Virus record (IMG/VR): IMGVR_UViG_3300023174_000442
Span: 1 to 32,246 of that record
Length of the DNA stretch: 32,246 bases
Source of the DNA: a virus
Direction: 5' to 3' (one strand)
Shown: piece after piece, positions 15,342 through 22,520 of the stretch
Layout of the letters: each line of letters begins with the position of its first letter
How positions within the stretch are numbered: position 1 is the stretch's first letter
Translations under genes and position numbers: made by a program
Notes under the pieces: model-generated
Seen by the model: the letters and a program-made list of their open reading frames with translations, nothing else
Told to the model about the DNA's origin: nothing
Database searches by the model: none

Positions 15342-16745
15342 TCAATCATTATCTAAGCTTTGAATCAAATCTAATGTACTTTTAATGTTTAAATTGTTAG
15401 TGGCATTAGATGATTTATCGTTAGATTTTTTAATTGGTCTAGATTGTGACACTAAATCATTTGTAACATCATCTGGTTCTCTTAGTCGTAGTGTTGGATA
15501 ATCTATTTCTAGAATACTGTTACAATCCCTTGGACCAAATCTATTTTTAACAATACCCATATGGATTAGTTGTAGGTCTTTATCTTCGTCGCTAGTCCAA
15601 ATAGCTATCTGAGCATCTACAGTGTGTGATATACCCATGGATTCTGCTGTAGAATCCAATTCTGGTTGATCATCACCGTAACCCGATCTATTAGTCTGCA
15701 CCGCTGTTACAATACTACAACCGAATTCGTATGATAAACTTCTAATTTGTTCGGCTACTTCTTTTTGGGATTCGTAACTGTTTAATCCTTTGGTCCCTGA
15801 TGAAATAAGAGACAGATAATCTATAACAATTAGATCAGGTTTAATTCCTTTACGAATCAGTCGATGGATATATGTTTTTATATGAGACGGTGTAACACTT
15901 TTAGGGGGGAATTCTTTGATGATTAATTTTGAATTGTCATGATTTTTTTTATAATCATTCAAACTTTCCTTTAAAGCGTTTATTTCTTCCATCAAATCGC
16001 TCATAGGAATATCGGATAAACATGCACTAATTCTTTTTGCATATACTTCTTCAGACATTTCCATAGAAATCAAGACTACGGTTTTATTTTGGGCTAATAC
16101 ATTTGTTGCGATATTTCCTAAAAATATAGATTTTCCTACGTTTGTTTGACCGAAAAATATGTACAGTGCTTTTCCATGCAACATAAACCCACCGCCAATT
16201 TTATCATCTAACCAAGACCATCCTGTAGATATTGTTTCAAAAGTTTTTAATAAATCCTCGCAATGTTTATCGATATTCTCTAGATAATCAAAGCCAAAAT
16301 CATGAACCAACGAAATATTACAAGCGGTTTCAAAGTCTTTAAATATTTTAGCAGTATCAAAATCACCCGACTGAATTTCTACTGATGTTTTTTGAACTGT
16401 TTGGAATACGGTTTTTTCCTTTAAAAACTTTTCGGTTATATTTAAAAGTACATCGTTGTCGTATGTTTTATCTATTGTCTGTAATGATATTAAAACATCT
16501 TTTAGTGATTTTCTTGTATCACTATCAGTAATGTGTAAATTTAACTCGGTTGTATTTGGTACTTTTTTGTGTGATGAGAAATACGAATGTAACAAACCAT
16601 AAACGGTTCTTATATTTTCATCTTCGAAAAATGATGGTTTTGCATAATCTACAACTGTCTCAAGATATAGTGGATCTTTGAGACAGTTGTAGATAAAAAC
16701 CTTTTCGAATAATTTTTTATCGAATGAAAGAGATTTCGGTTGCAT
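15342..16745 (-). CDS. Replicative DNA helicase, DnaB/gp41-like
   Basis: 467 residues, close to T4 gp41 (475). The N-terminal helical domain (1-150) is followed by a RecA-type motor: Walker A GQTNVGKS (199-206), the catalytic-glutamate strand VVLISMEMSEEVYAKR, and Walker B LIVIDYLSL (Asp309). Further C-terminal motifs are IVTAVQTNRSG and VKNRFGPRDC with the arginine-finger region. A hexamer would unwind the fork on the lagging strand with a primase, which is not visible in this window. It starts 7 bases after the uvsX stop. A perfect 17-bp inverted repeat lies within codons 18-33. Confidence 0.93.
   Translation of the reverse strand: MQPKSLSFDKKLFEKVFIYNCLKDPLYLETVVDYAKPSFFEDENIRTVYGLLHSYFSSHKKVPNTTELNLHITDSDTRKSLKDVLISLQTIDKTYDNDVLLNITEKFLKEKTVFQTVQKTSVEIQSGDFDTAKIFKDFETACNISLVHDFGFDYLENIDKHCEDLLKTFETISTGWSWLDDKIGGGFMLHGKALYIFFGQTNVGKSIFLGNIATNVLAQNKTVVLISMEMSEEVYAKRISACLSDIPMSDLMEEINALKESLNDYKKNHDNSKLIIKEFPPKSVTPSHIKTYIHRLIRKGIKPDLIVIDYLSLISSGTKGLNSYESQKEVAEQIRSLSYEFGCSIVTAVQTNRSGYGDDQPELDSTAESMGISHTVDAQIAIWTSDEDKDLQLIHMGIVKNRFGPRDCNSILEIDYPTLRLREPDDVTNDLVSQSRPIKKSNDKSSNATNNLNIKSTLDLIQSLDND
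16647..16694 (-). repeat. Perfect 17-bp inverted repeat within the gp41 coding region
   Basis: Left arm 16647-16663 (ATCTACAACTGTCTCAA) and right arm 16678-16694 are exact reverse complements, separated by 14 bases that can add a further GAT/ATC pairing. It starts about 51 bases after the helicase ATG. An arm this long is not expected by chance in 32 kb. It could form a strong mRNA hairpin or serve as a dyad binding site. Confidence 0.85.
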
Positions 16746-16752
16746 TCGACTA

Positions 16753-17856
16753 TTATGCGTCTTCTTTTTTAAATTTCAATTCCGATTGTAATTTTTCTTC
16801 AAGTTTGGGTAAAATCTTATTCCAAACTGCTTCATCATCTCGCCAATCTTTATAGAAACCTATAACTTCTTCTCCCAATGCATACCGATGACCTTGTTTT
16901 GCTATTATACCATAACCTTCGGCCATTTCTAAAAGACCTGAATATTTAGAAATACCTGTACGAAAATTTAAATACATCTCACATTCCAAAAATGGCGGTA
17001 CAAACCTATTTTTTGTTGTTAATGCTCTCATTGTTAGACCATTAACATCTTTTGACAATGGAGTAACCTCGTCGTTAGAATTTTTATTGTCAGATTTTCC
17101 TACTCTTTCTTGTTTTGTTGACATCTGAACCAATACAGAACTCATGTACAAAGGACCAGAACCTCCTGATTGGTTTTTGATAAGAGTCGGATACATTGCA
17201 CCAGGATTGTCGTAGATATGGTTTGTAAACACAATCGGACAGTTAGCCTTTGCTGCTGCGTGTGTAATTGCTCTAAGCATACTTTTCAATGCTACAGCCC
17301 TTGCGCCCATGTCTGCTGAGTCTTTACCGTCATCGATTATCTTTGCTTCTCTGGAAGATATTAAATTTCCTAAAGAATCGATTACGAGTAATACTTTTCC
17401 ATTCAATTTATTTTCGATAATAGATTTCAAAAATTTTACAATTTGGTTTCTACAGTCTTCGATAACTTCGGTTGGGCAATGTTTGATTTTTTTAGGATCA
17501 CATCCCAAATTTGAAGCCGTTTCTGGATCTAGTGCATTTTCTGTATCGAAATAAGCAACTCTCATACCTTTTTTTTGTGCATGAGCCATAATCTTATTAA
17601 CCATTAAAGTCTTTCCACATGCTTGTGGTCCAGCAAAACCTGTAATTCTTCCCATAGGAACACCGCCATACAAAGAACCGGAAATAATAGCATTCAGGGC
17701 CATACAGCCTGTATCAATCCATTCCTTAACGGTAGACAAAGTGTTTTCATCCAAAAAAGCCGCATCTGGATTTAAATCGTCTAGTATTTTAAATGCATCA
17801 TCGATATCACCAATTGGTTCTTGTTCATCTGTTGTTTCTTTTTTTGTTTTAGCCAT
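16753..17856 (-). CDS. uvsX: UvsX/RecA-like recombinase
   Basis: 367 residues from the ATG at 17856; longer readings begin inside the upstream terminator region. Walker A GPQACGKT (76-83), the catalytic Glu in YFDTENALD (Glu106) and Walker B VLLVIDSLG (Asp160) are intact. VFTNHIYDNPG and the Gly-rich KNQSGGSGPLYMSS correspond to the DNA-binding loop region of UvsX. The protein forms filaments on ssDNA and drives strand invasion for recombination-dependent replication, as in T4. It heads the uvsX-gp41-DHH segment of the operon. A terminator hairpin ends 18 bases before its start codon, so it probably has its own promoter or relies on read-through. Confidence 0.95.
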   Translation of the reverse strand: MAKTKKETTDEQEPIGDIDDAFKILDDLNPDAAFLDENTLSTVKEWIDTGCMALNAIISGSLYGGVPMGRITGFAGPQACGKTLMVNKIMAHAQKKGMRVAYFDTENALDPETASNLGCDPKKIKHCPTEVIEDCRNQIVKFLKSIIENKLNGKVLLVIDSLGNLISSREAKIIDDGKDSADMGARAVALKSMLRAITHAAAKANCPIVFTNHIYDNPGAMYPTLIKNQSGGSGPLYMSSVLVQMSTKQERVGKSDNKNSNDEVTPLSKDVNGLTMRALTTKNRFVPPFLECEMYLNFRTGISKYSGLLEMAEGYGIIAKQGHRYALGEEVIGFYKDWRDDEAVWNKILPKLEEKLQSELKFKKEDA

Positions 17857-17861
17857 AATGT

Positions 17862-17892
17862 AGTATAGTAACAAAAAATCCCGAAATGTCAA
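17862..17892 (-). promoter_or_regulatory. Candidate uvsX promoter overlapping a terminator hairpin
   Basis: On the minus strand TTGACA (17887-17892) lies across the loop and stem of the terminator. It is followed by TACTAT after 16 bases (17865-17870) or TATACT after 19 (17862-17867). The predicted start is within a few bases of the uvsX ATG, which would give a very short leader; that is the main argument against it. Confidence 0.35.
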
Positions 17893-17909
17893 AGCATTTC
17901 GGGATTTTT
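17874..17909. terminator. Intrinsic terminator between the 129-aa gene and uvsX
   Basis: Perfect 15-bp stem, 17874-17888 against 17895-17909, with a 6-base loop. The core is TCCCGAAATG/CATTTCGGGA with A-run and T-run flanks, so it can function on either strand. On the minus strand it follows the 129-aa gene stop by 21 bases and precedes the uvsX start by 18 bases, separating the two transcription units. Confidence 0.92.
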
Positions 17910-17930
17910 CTTTTTATATGTCAAACTAAC

Positions 17931-18320
17931 CTATTCATCAAATAGATTCACCACTTTTTCGGTCTTTTGTTCTCCGGTTTCTCCTGTTGGCGGAACAAAA
18001 ATATTTGCCTTATTAAAGAGTTGGTTGTATTGAGCCTGAAGTCTAAAGTCCAAATTTTCAAGATTTGTCTTTGTAATACTATCACACTTATAATAAAAAA
18101 TAACATCTTCCGATTTGTCGGCCAAAAATTCTCTGAAGAAAATTGGTAATAGCTGTACTGACATGCGACCTTGGTTATCCGGTACAACATGTAGAATTAC
18201 CGGATTTTTAACTCCGAATTGTGTTTCGGTTGTAGCATCTTCACCCAAAATGGTTCTTCCGATTGGGTCAAGGAATGTGATTAGTTTTGTTTTTGTTTCT
18301 GTTTCTGTAGTATTTTCCAT
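17931..18320 (-). CDS. Conserved-looking 129-aa protein upstream of uvsX, unknown function
   Basis: 129 residues. The Thr/Glu-rich N-terminus is followed by FLDPIGRTILGEDA, VKNPVILHVVP, MSVQLLPIFFREFLADKS, EDVIFYYKC and LDFRLQAQYNQLFNK, a pattern of short strands typical of a small beta-barrel. I recall similar proteins beside uvsX or polymerase genes in aquatic T4-like phages but know no function. The C-terminal tail is acidic and ends VVNLFDE, reminiscent of short clamp-binding or polymerase-binding tails. A strong terminator follows the gene, implying separate and possibly high-level expression. Confidence 0.78.
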   Translation of the reverse strand: MENTTETETKTKLITFLDPIGRTILGEDATTETQFGVKNPVILHVVPDNQGRMSVQLLPIFFREFLADKSEDVIFYYKCDSITKTNLENLDFRLQAQYNQLFNKANIFVPPTGETGEQKTEKVVNLFDE

Positions 18321-18376
18321 ACATTATTAATTTAACATAAATGGTAAATATTTCAAGTACAATTTTACTATTAATT

Positions 18377-18601
18377 ATGAATTGGAGACTTTTAAATAAA
18401 AATTATAAAAATTTTAAGATTTGGGTTCAACCCGAAACCGAAAAATTTTATGCATCTCATTTGAAACTTGATGATGAAATTATTGAATCCGACTCTTATA
18501 ATGATTTAATAGGTAAAGTAGATGGGTTTCAAGAATTATATCAAAACCGTGTAAGTAATTGGGCGCAAGAACTCTTAAAAAAATTAAGAGAAGAGGTCTA
18601 A
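18377..18601 (+). CDS. Small hypothetical protein, opposite strand to its neighbours
   Basis: 74 residues from the ATG at 18377; an ATG at 18341 would add 12 mostly hydrophobic residues. The sequence (WRLLNKNYKNFKIWVQPETE, FYASHLKLDDEI, GFQELYQNRVSNWAQELL) has ordinary amino-acid composition and a helical C-terminus, and it fills a gap between divergent genes, which supports a real gene. Its 3' end overlaps the polymerase gene end by 18 bases. Function unknown. Confidence 0.55.
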   Translation: MNWRLLNKNYKNFKIWVQPETEKFYASHLKLDDEIIESDSYNDLIGKVDGFQELYQNRVSNWAQELLKKLREEV

Positions 18602-21145
18602 TAAATTTGTATGGTAGTCAAAACCAACCTTGGGTTTAGGCCAACCGACAATAGAATATACTCTTCCGATGATAGGCGCAACAGTTTTCTCGAACATTAA
18701 TTTATAATCGGGTTTTATAATATTTTTAAATTCTTTAGGATAATCTGTAAAAAATCCCATATTAGAAAAACCGTATCTGTTTTTTTCACAGTAAAAAAAT
18801 TTAAATTTTTGACCGTTACCAATTTTTAAATATTTGTTATCGACTTCTAAAATTTTAAGAAGATGGTTATAATTTATAGCAGCTTTGGTATGATTTGGAG
18901 TTCCTAGAGCATATTTACCAGCAACATATCCTCTTTCTCCTTTATCATAATCGTTTACTTTTTTTCTCAACGACAATAATTCTTCATCAAAAGTTAAAAA
19001 TTTTTCAAAACTTTCATTAAAGATTTGCATAGATTTTTCTTTATTTTTTGAAAGAATTGCGGTTTCTATGCTATTCTTAATAAGAACCTTGACTTCTTTT
19101 GATAAAATTGATTTTGCTACTTCGATACCTTTATAAAGAAATTCGTTTTTAGATATACCTTCGCTATCCAAAATATGTAGAATATAAAATTTCTTTTTTT
19201 GTAGAACCGCGACATCACATATTTTTTCTCTTTTAAACACATATCGAGGATCTGATGAATTTAATTCTTTACTAGCCCATTTTTGAATTTCAATATTTAA
19301 ATGGTTTCCGTATTCCTCGATTATATTGTTAGCATCTTTTCCGACTTTACCGTTATCTAACAGTTTAATACCTTTATTTTCTAGTATTTTTGTAAATTCT
19401 ATAAAAACGCTGTCCGTATCAGAATATCTAATAATGTCATCAACATTACAATTAACGCCATCAGAAACAAATTTATTGTAAATTATTTGTGCGCCTTCTT
19501 TTACCGCAGATTGTCCGGTTAATGTGATAGATTCCGCATGATCTAGGTCGAATAGTGGGGAATATATTTGACTGAAAACCCCATAACAAGAATTCAAAAC
19601 AACCTTGTAAACCTCGGACAATGTTTTATTATCATTTATATATTCTTCATATTTTAATTTAACGTTGATATCCTTTTCCTTTGCATGTAGTTCTTCGTAT
19701 TTGCCTTGTTCTTTTTTGGCGGCAACTCTCTGTGTATATAGATTGTCTACGAATTTCGGAATTACTCCCTTAAATTTCTGTGTATATAAAACATTTGCTT
19801 TTGAAACACACAAGTTTTCACGCTTTATTAATTTATCATACTTTTCCTGTGAAATAGTGACTTCTTTATTATTGGATAATTTTAAAGAATAATCAGTGTC
19901 GTTTATCTTTTTAACTTTTCCTATTTTAGTCTCTGGTGATATGTTTAAAGTTATGATGGTATTCGGGTATAGAGAATTTGCATCATAGGTTACAATGTTT
20001 TCATACAGACCGGGTACGGGTTCTTTTACATATCCACCTTCAAATTTTCCCTTTTCATTTTTTATATTGTATGTAGGAATATACATTCCATCTTGCATTG
20101 CTTGATATGCCACGGCTCCTGTAATCAATTGAACCTTGGCCATAGCTCTTTCAAACGGTATGAATCCTTTGTATGCCAAATTTTGAACCAGTTTTAAATA
20201 TTTTAATTTTTCCTCAAGTTTAATTAAAAGTTTTACGTCTTGTATATTATAATCAACGAAAGTATGCCAGTCTTCATCGGCTAAATCTGAAAGAGAAACC
20301 GAATTGAATGCTACTTTTTGTTCCTTTAATTCATACTCTGATATATAATTTAAAGAGTATGATTCTCTGTCTCCTAATGCAAAAGTTTGATATACGTCCA
20401 TGTAATCTAAATGTGATATACCGTAAATAATCCATCTATCTTTTGCTTGTCCTTTTAAATTAACCGAAGCTTTAGGTTTTAACCAAATTTTATTAACCGG
20501 AGAAAGTTTTATATTTTTATCTTCGCCCAAAACCTTTTCGATTCTGTTGATGATGTAAGGAATATCATATCCATGCGAATTCCAACCAGTAACAACATCG
20601 GGATAATCTGATCTCCAAAATTTTAAAAATAGTACTAATAGTTCCTTTTCCGAATCGCATTTAGTATAAACTATATCATCATCTTTTGTATAATATGAAT
20701 TTTTTAATCCCCATGTATAGAATTTTTTACTTATACTATCATATATAGTGATAAGATTAATAGGATCTGACGCATCTTCCGGTGTAGAAAATCGTCTATT
20801 GGTTGCGTATGTTTCAATATCAAGATAAAACGTTTTTAATGGATATTCGGCAGTAATACCATTTTTATATGTATCCAGAAGATATTGTTGTTCTACTGGT
20901 AAATTATGATAAATTTTTCTAATAGGAGATGATTCTAGATAATTTCTCCGATCATAATTATTTTCAAATTTTATTTTTTTTAAATTTGATTTGAAAATAG
21001 ATAGCCCATCGGTTCCATCATTAGATTCTATAAAAAAATACGGTTCTACGGTTTGATCGGATTCTATCCTATTACCATATTCGTCCCATGACCAAACATG
21101 AATTGATCCTGATTTGTTGTTATAAAAAATATTCCGAAACGCCAT
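18584..21145 (-). CDS. DNA polymerase, family B, gp43-like
   Basis: 853 residues, close to T4 gp43 (898). The 3'-5' exonuclease motifs are intact: Exo I FYLDIET (Asp109, Glu111), Exo II GWNSHGYDIPYI (Asn189, Asp194) and Exo III YNIQDVK (Tyr299, Asp303). Polymerase motifs are A, YDANSLYPNTI (Asp388); B, KVVLNSCYG (514-522); and C, YSDTDS (Asp576, Asp578), with a KKK(F/Y)Y-type motif at LQKKKFYI. The C-terminus ends NLLDLFS, similar to the clamp-binding tail of T4-type polymerases. It is the leading- and lagging-strand replicase. A small RNA hairpin 11 bases before the ATG could be an autoregulatory operator, as known for T4 gene 43. Confidence 0.97.
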   Translation of the reverse strand: MAFRNIFYNNKSGSIHVWSWDEYGNRIESDQTVEPYFFIESNDGTDGLSIFKSNLKKIKFENNYDRRNYLESSPIRKIYHNLPVEQQYLLDTYKNGITAEYPLKTFYLDIETYATNRRFSTPEDASDPINLITIYDSISKKFYTWGLKNSYYTKDDDIVYTKCDSEKELLVLFLKFWRSDYPDVVTGWNSHGYDIPYIINRIEKVLGEDKNIKLSPVNKIWLKPKASVNLKGQAKDRWIIYGISHLDYMDVYQTFALGDRESYSLNYISEYELKEQKVAFNSVSLSDLADEDWHTFVDYNIQDVKLLIKLEEKLKYLKLVQNLAYKGFIPFERAMAKVQLITGAVAYQAMQDGMYIPTYNIKNEKGKFEGGYVKEPVPGLYENIVTYDANSLYPNTIITLNISPETKIGKVKKINDTDYSLKLSNNKEVTISQEKYDKLIKRENLCVSKANVLYTQKFKGVIPKFVDNLYTQRVAAKKEQGKYEELHAKEKDINVKLKYEEYINDNKTLSEVYKVVLNSCYGVFSQIYSPLFDLDHAESITLTGQSAVKEGAQIIYNKFVSDGVNCNVDDIIRYSDTDSVFIEFTKILENKGIKLLDNGKVGKDANNIIEEYGNHLNIEIQKWASKELNSSDPRYVFKREKICDVAVLQKKKFYILHILDSEGISKNEFLYKGIEVAKSILSKEVKVLIKNSIETAILSKNKEKSMQIFNESFEKFLTFDEELLSLRKKVNDYDKGERGYVAGKYALGTPNHTKAAINYNHLLKILEVDNKYLKIGNGQKFKFFYCEKNRYGFSNMGFFTDYPKEFKNIIKPDYKLMFEKTVAPIIGRVYSIVGWPKPKVGFDYHTNLLDLFS

Positions 21146-21156
21146 GTCGGTATCTT

Positions 21157-21171
21157 ACACTAACATAGTGT
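21157..21171 (-). promoter_or_regulatory. Hairpin ahead of the polymerase start; possible translational operator
   Basis: In the transcript ACACUA pairs with UAGUGU around a UGU loop, ending 11 bases before the polymerase ATG. T4 gp43 is known to repress itself by binding a hairpin overlapping its translation start. Here the stem is 6 bp and the loop only 3, so the resemblance is positional rather than exact. Confidence 0.35.
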
Positions 21172-21176
21172 CAGGG

Positions 21177-22484
21177 TCAATTTATTTTTTGTTCGGGATT
21201 CAATTCAATCAATCTTGGAGCTTTTTCGTTTCTTTCTTTGCTACCATAAGGAGTGAAGTACACTGCTTCTATCTCATCTAAATGATCTTCTAGCCACATT
21301 GTATCGACATATTTTCTAGCATCAATAGAATGCTTCATATAAGAATCAATGTTTTTGGTTATAGTCGAAAGTTGATCAATTAATTCATCGCCTGTAGTAA
21401 ATCTAAATGGTGCTTTTTCGTATGTACAAAGATCTTGGAATGCACCGGGTAGTCCAAGCGCACCAGATTCGATCATTTTAATATTAGATTTAGACTTATT
21501 AAAAATATTATCAACCAGAGGAGCATACACAGCATTGCATCCAGTTTTATCAATACCACTAGGCAATTCAAATAAAGGTGACCATTGAAAATATTCCATT
21601 TCACCCGAATCGATAAATGGTTTTAGTGCTACGGGGTAACAACCTTTAAAAACAAATTTAAATTTTTTTCTGGCTTTGATGATTGACTCGATTATATGAC
21701 CAAAATCATCTTTTCCACCCGTTCTATTTAATACGTCAATATGTGTACCAGAACCAGCATAAAGAATTCTTGGTTGTTTTTTATTTTTTTCAAAACGCTC
21801 TTCTATTTTTTTACGGTCATAATATCTATCTAACCAAAATTTAGGAGCATAGTTAGGCAGGATGGTAATATTTTTATTGCCTGTTTTATCTTGGTAATAT
21901 TCTTTCATGAATTTACATGTTACTGTAATTTCATCAACCGAACCCATAACTTTCATAATATTATCTACTATTTTTTGATCTGTAAATGCATCACGGCATC
22001 TGTTATAAAGCGGGATGTCATCGCGTAGAGCAATATCATCGATTTCATAAATCAATCTAAATCCGTGTTCTTTTTTAACTTTGTGTAATTCGTTTACAAA
22101 AGCAACCTGAGAATCGGTTGCTTGTCTTTGCATTCGAATCGCCTTCAAAGACCCATAAAAACGCATATCAAGAATCATTTGAGTTAACCCTGATATAACC
22201 CCCTTATTATACCCATTGATCAAATATTCAGGCCATATCATTCTCCAGTATCCACATCCACCATAATCAGCATAATAATTTAATGCTCTCGGTAAATTGG
22301 CTTCAGGCATTTCGATTGGTGGTGGTTCTGGTACTTTAATCGGTGTTGCTGCGGCATAAGAAAATGTTGGTGATCCTGCTGGTATACCCATAGGAGCATT
22401 AGGTAATCCTGTTTGTACTGCTTTATATTGATAGACTACTTTACCCTTAGTGTTATCTTCTTCTTGTCTAATCGAAATTGCCAT
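21177..22484 (-). CDS. GT-B glycosyltransferase (GT4/GT1-like) between polymerase and gp46
   Basis: 435 residues. A Pro-rich N-terminal extension (about 25-65) precedes the GT-B halves. The N-terminal domain begins at YYADYGGCGYWRMIWPEYL and includes RLIYEIDDIALR and VTCKFMKEYY. The hinge ILPNYAPKFWL leads into the C-terminal Rossmann domain starting PRILYAGSGTHID. The nucleotide-sugar site is represented by YAPLVDNIFNKSKSNIKMIE followed by GALGLPG, the usual 'N-x-x-K-S-x-x-K-x-x-E' signature. Acceptor unknown. T4 keeps its DNA alpha-glucosyltransferase near genes 46/47, so DNA-base modification is conceivable, but no hydroxymethylase is visible; a virion or cell-surface substrate is equally possible. 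Its stop lies 31 bases before the polymerase start. Confidence 0.8.
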   Translation of the reverse strand: MAISIRQEEDNTKGKVVYQYKAVQTGLPNAPMGIPAGSPTFSYAAATPIKVPEPPPIEMPEANLPRALNYYADYGGCGYWRMIWPEYLINGYNKGVISGLTQMILDMRFYGSLKAIRMQRQATDSQVAFVNELHKVKKEHGFRLIYEIDDIALRDDIPLYNRCRDAFTDQKIVDNIMKVMGSVDEITVTCKFMKEYYQDKTGNKNITILPNYAPKFWLDRYYDRKKIEERFEKNKKQPRILYAGSGTHIDVLNRTGGKDDFGHIIESIIKARKKFKFVFKGCYPVALKPFIDSGEMEYFQWSPLFELPSGIDKTGCNAVYAPLVDNIFNKSKSNIKMIESGALGLPGAFQDLCTYEKAPFRFTTGDELIDQLSTITKNIDSYMKHSIDARKYVDTMWLEDHLDEIEAVYFTPYGSKERNEKAPRLIELNPEQKIN

Positions 22485-22520
22485 ATGTACTATAATTACA
22501 TATATTTCAAAAATTACAAG

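Noticed and set aside
15649-15670. 8-bp hairpin in the middle of the gp41 gene
   Set aside because: Short perfect repeats of this size are expected by chance in 32 kb; no positional meaning was found.
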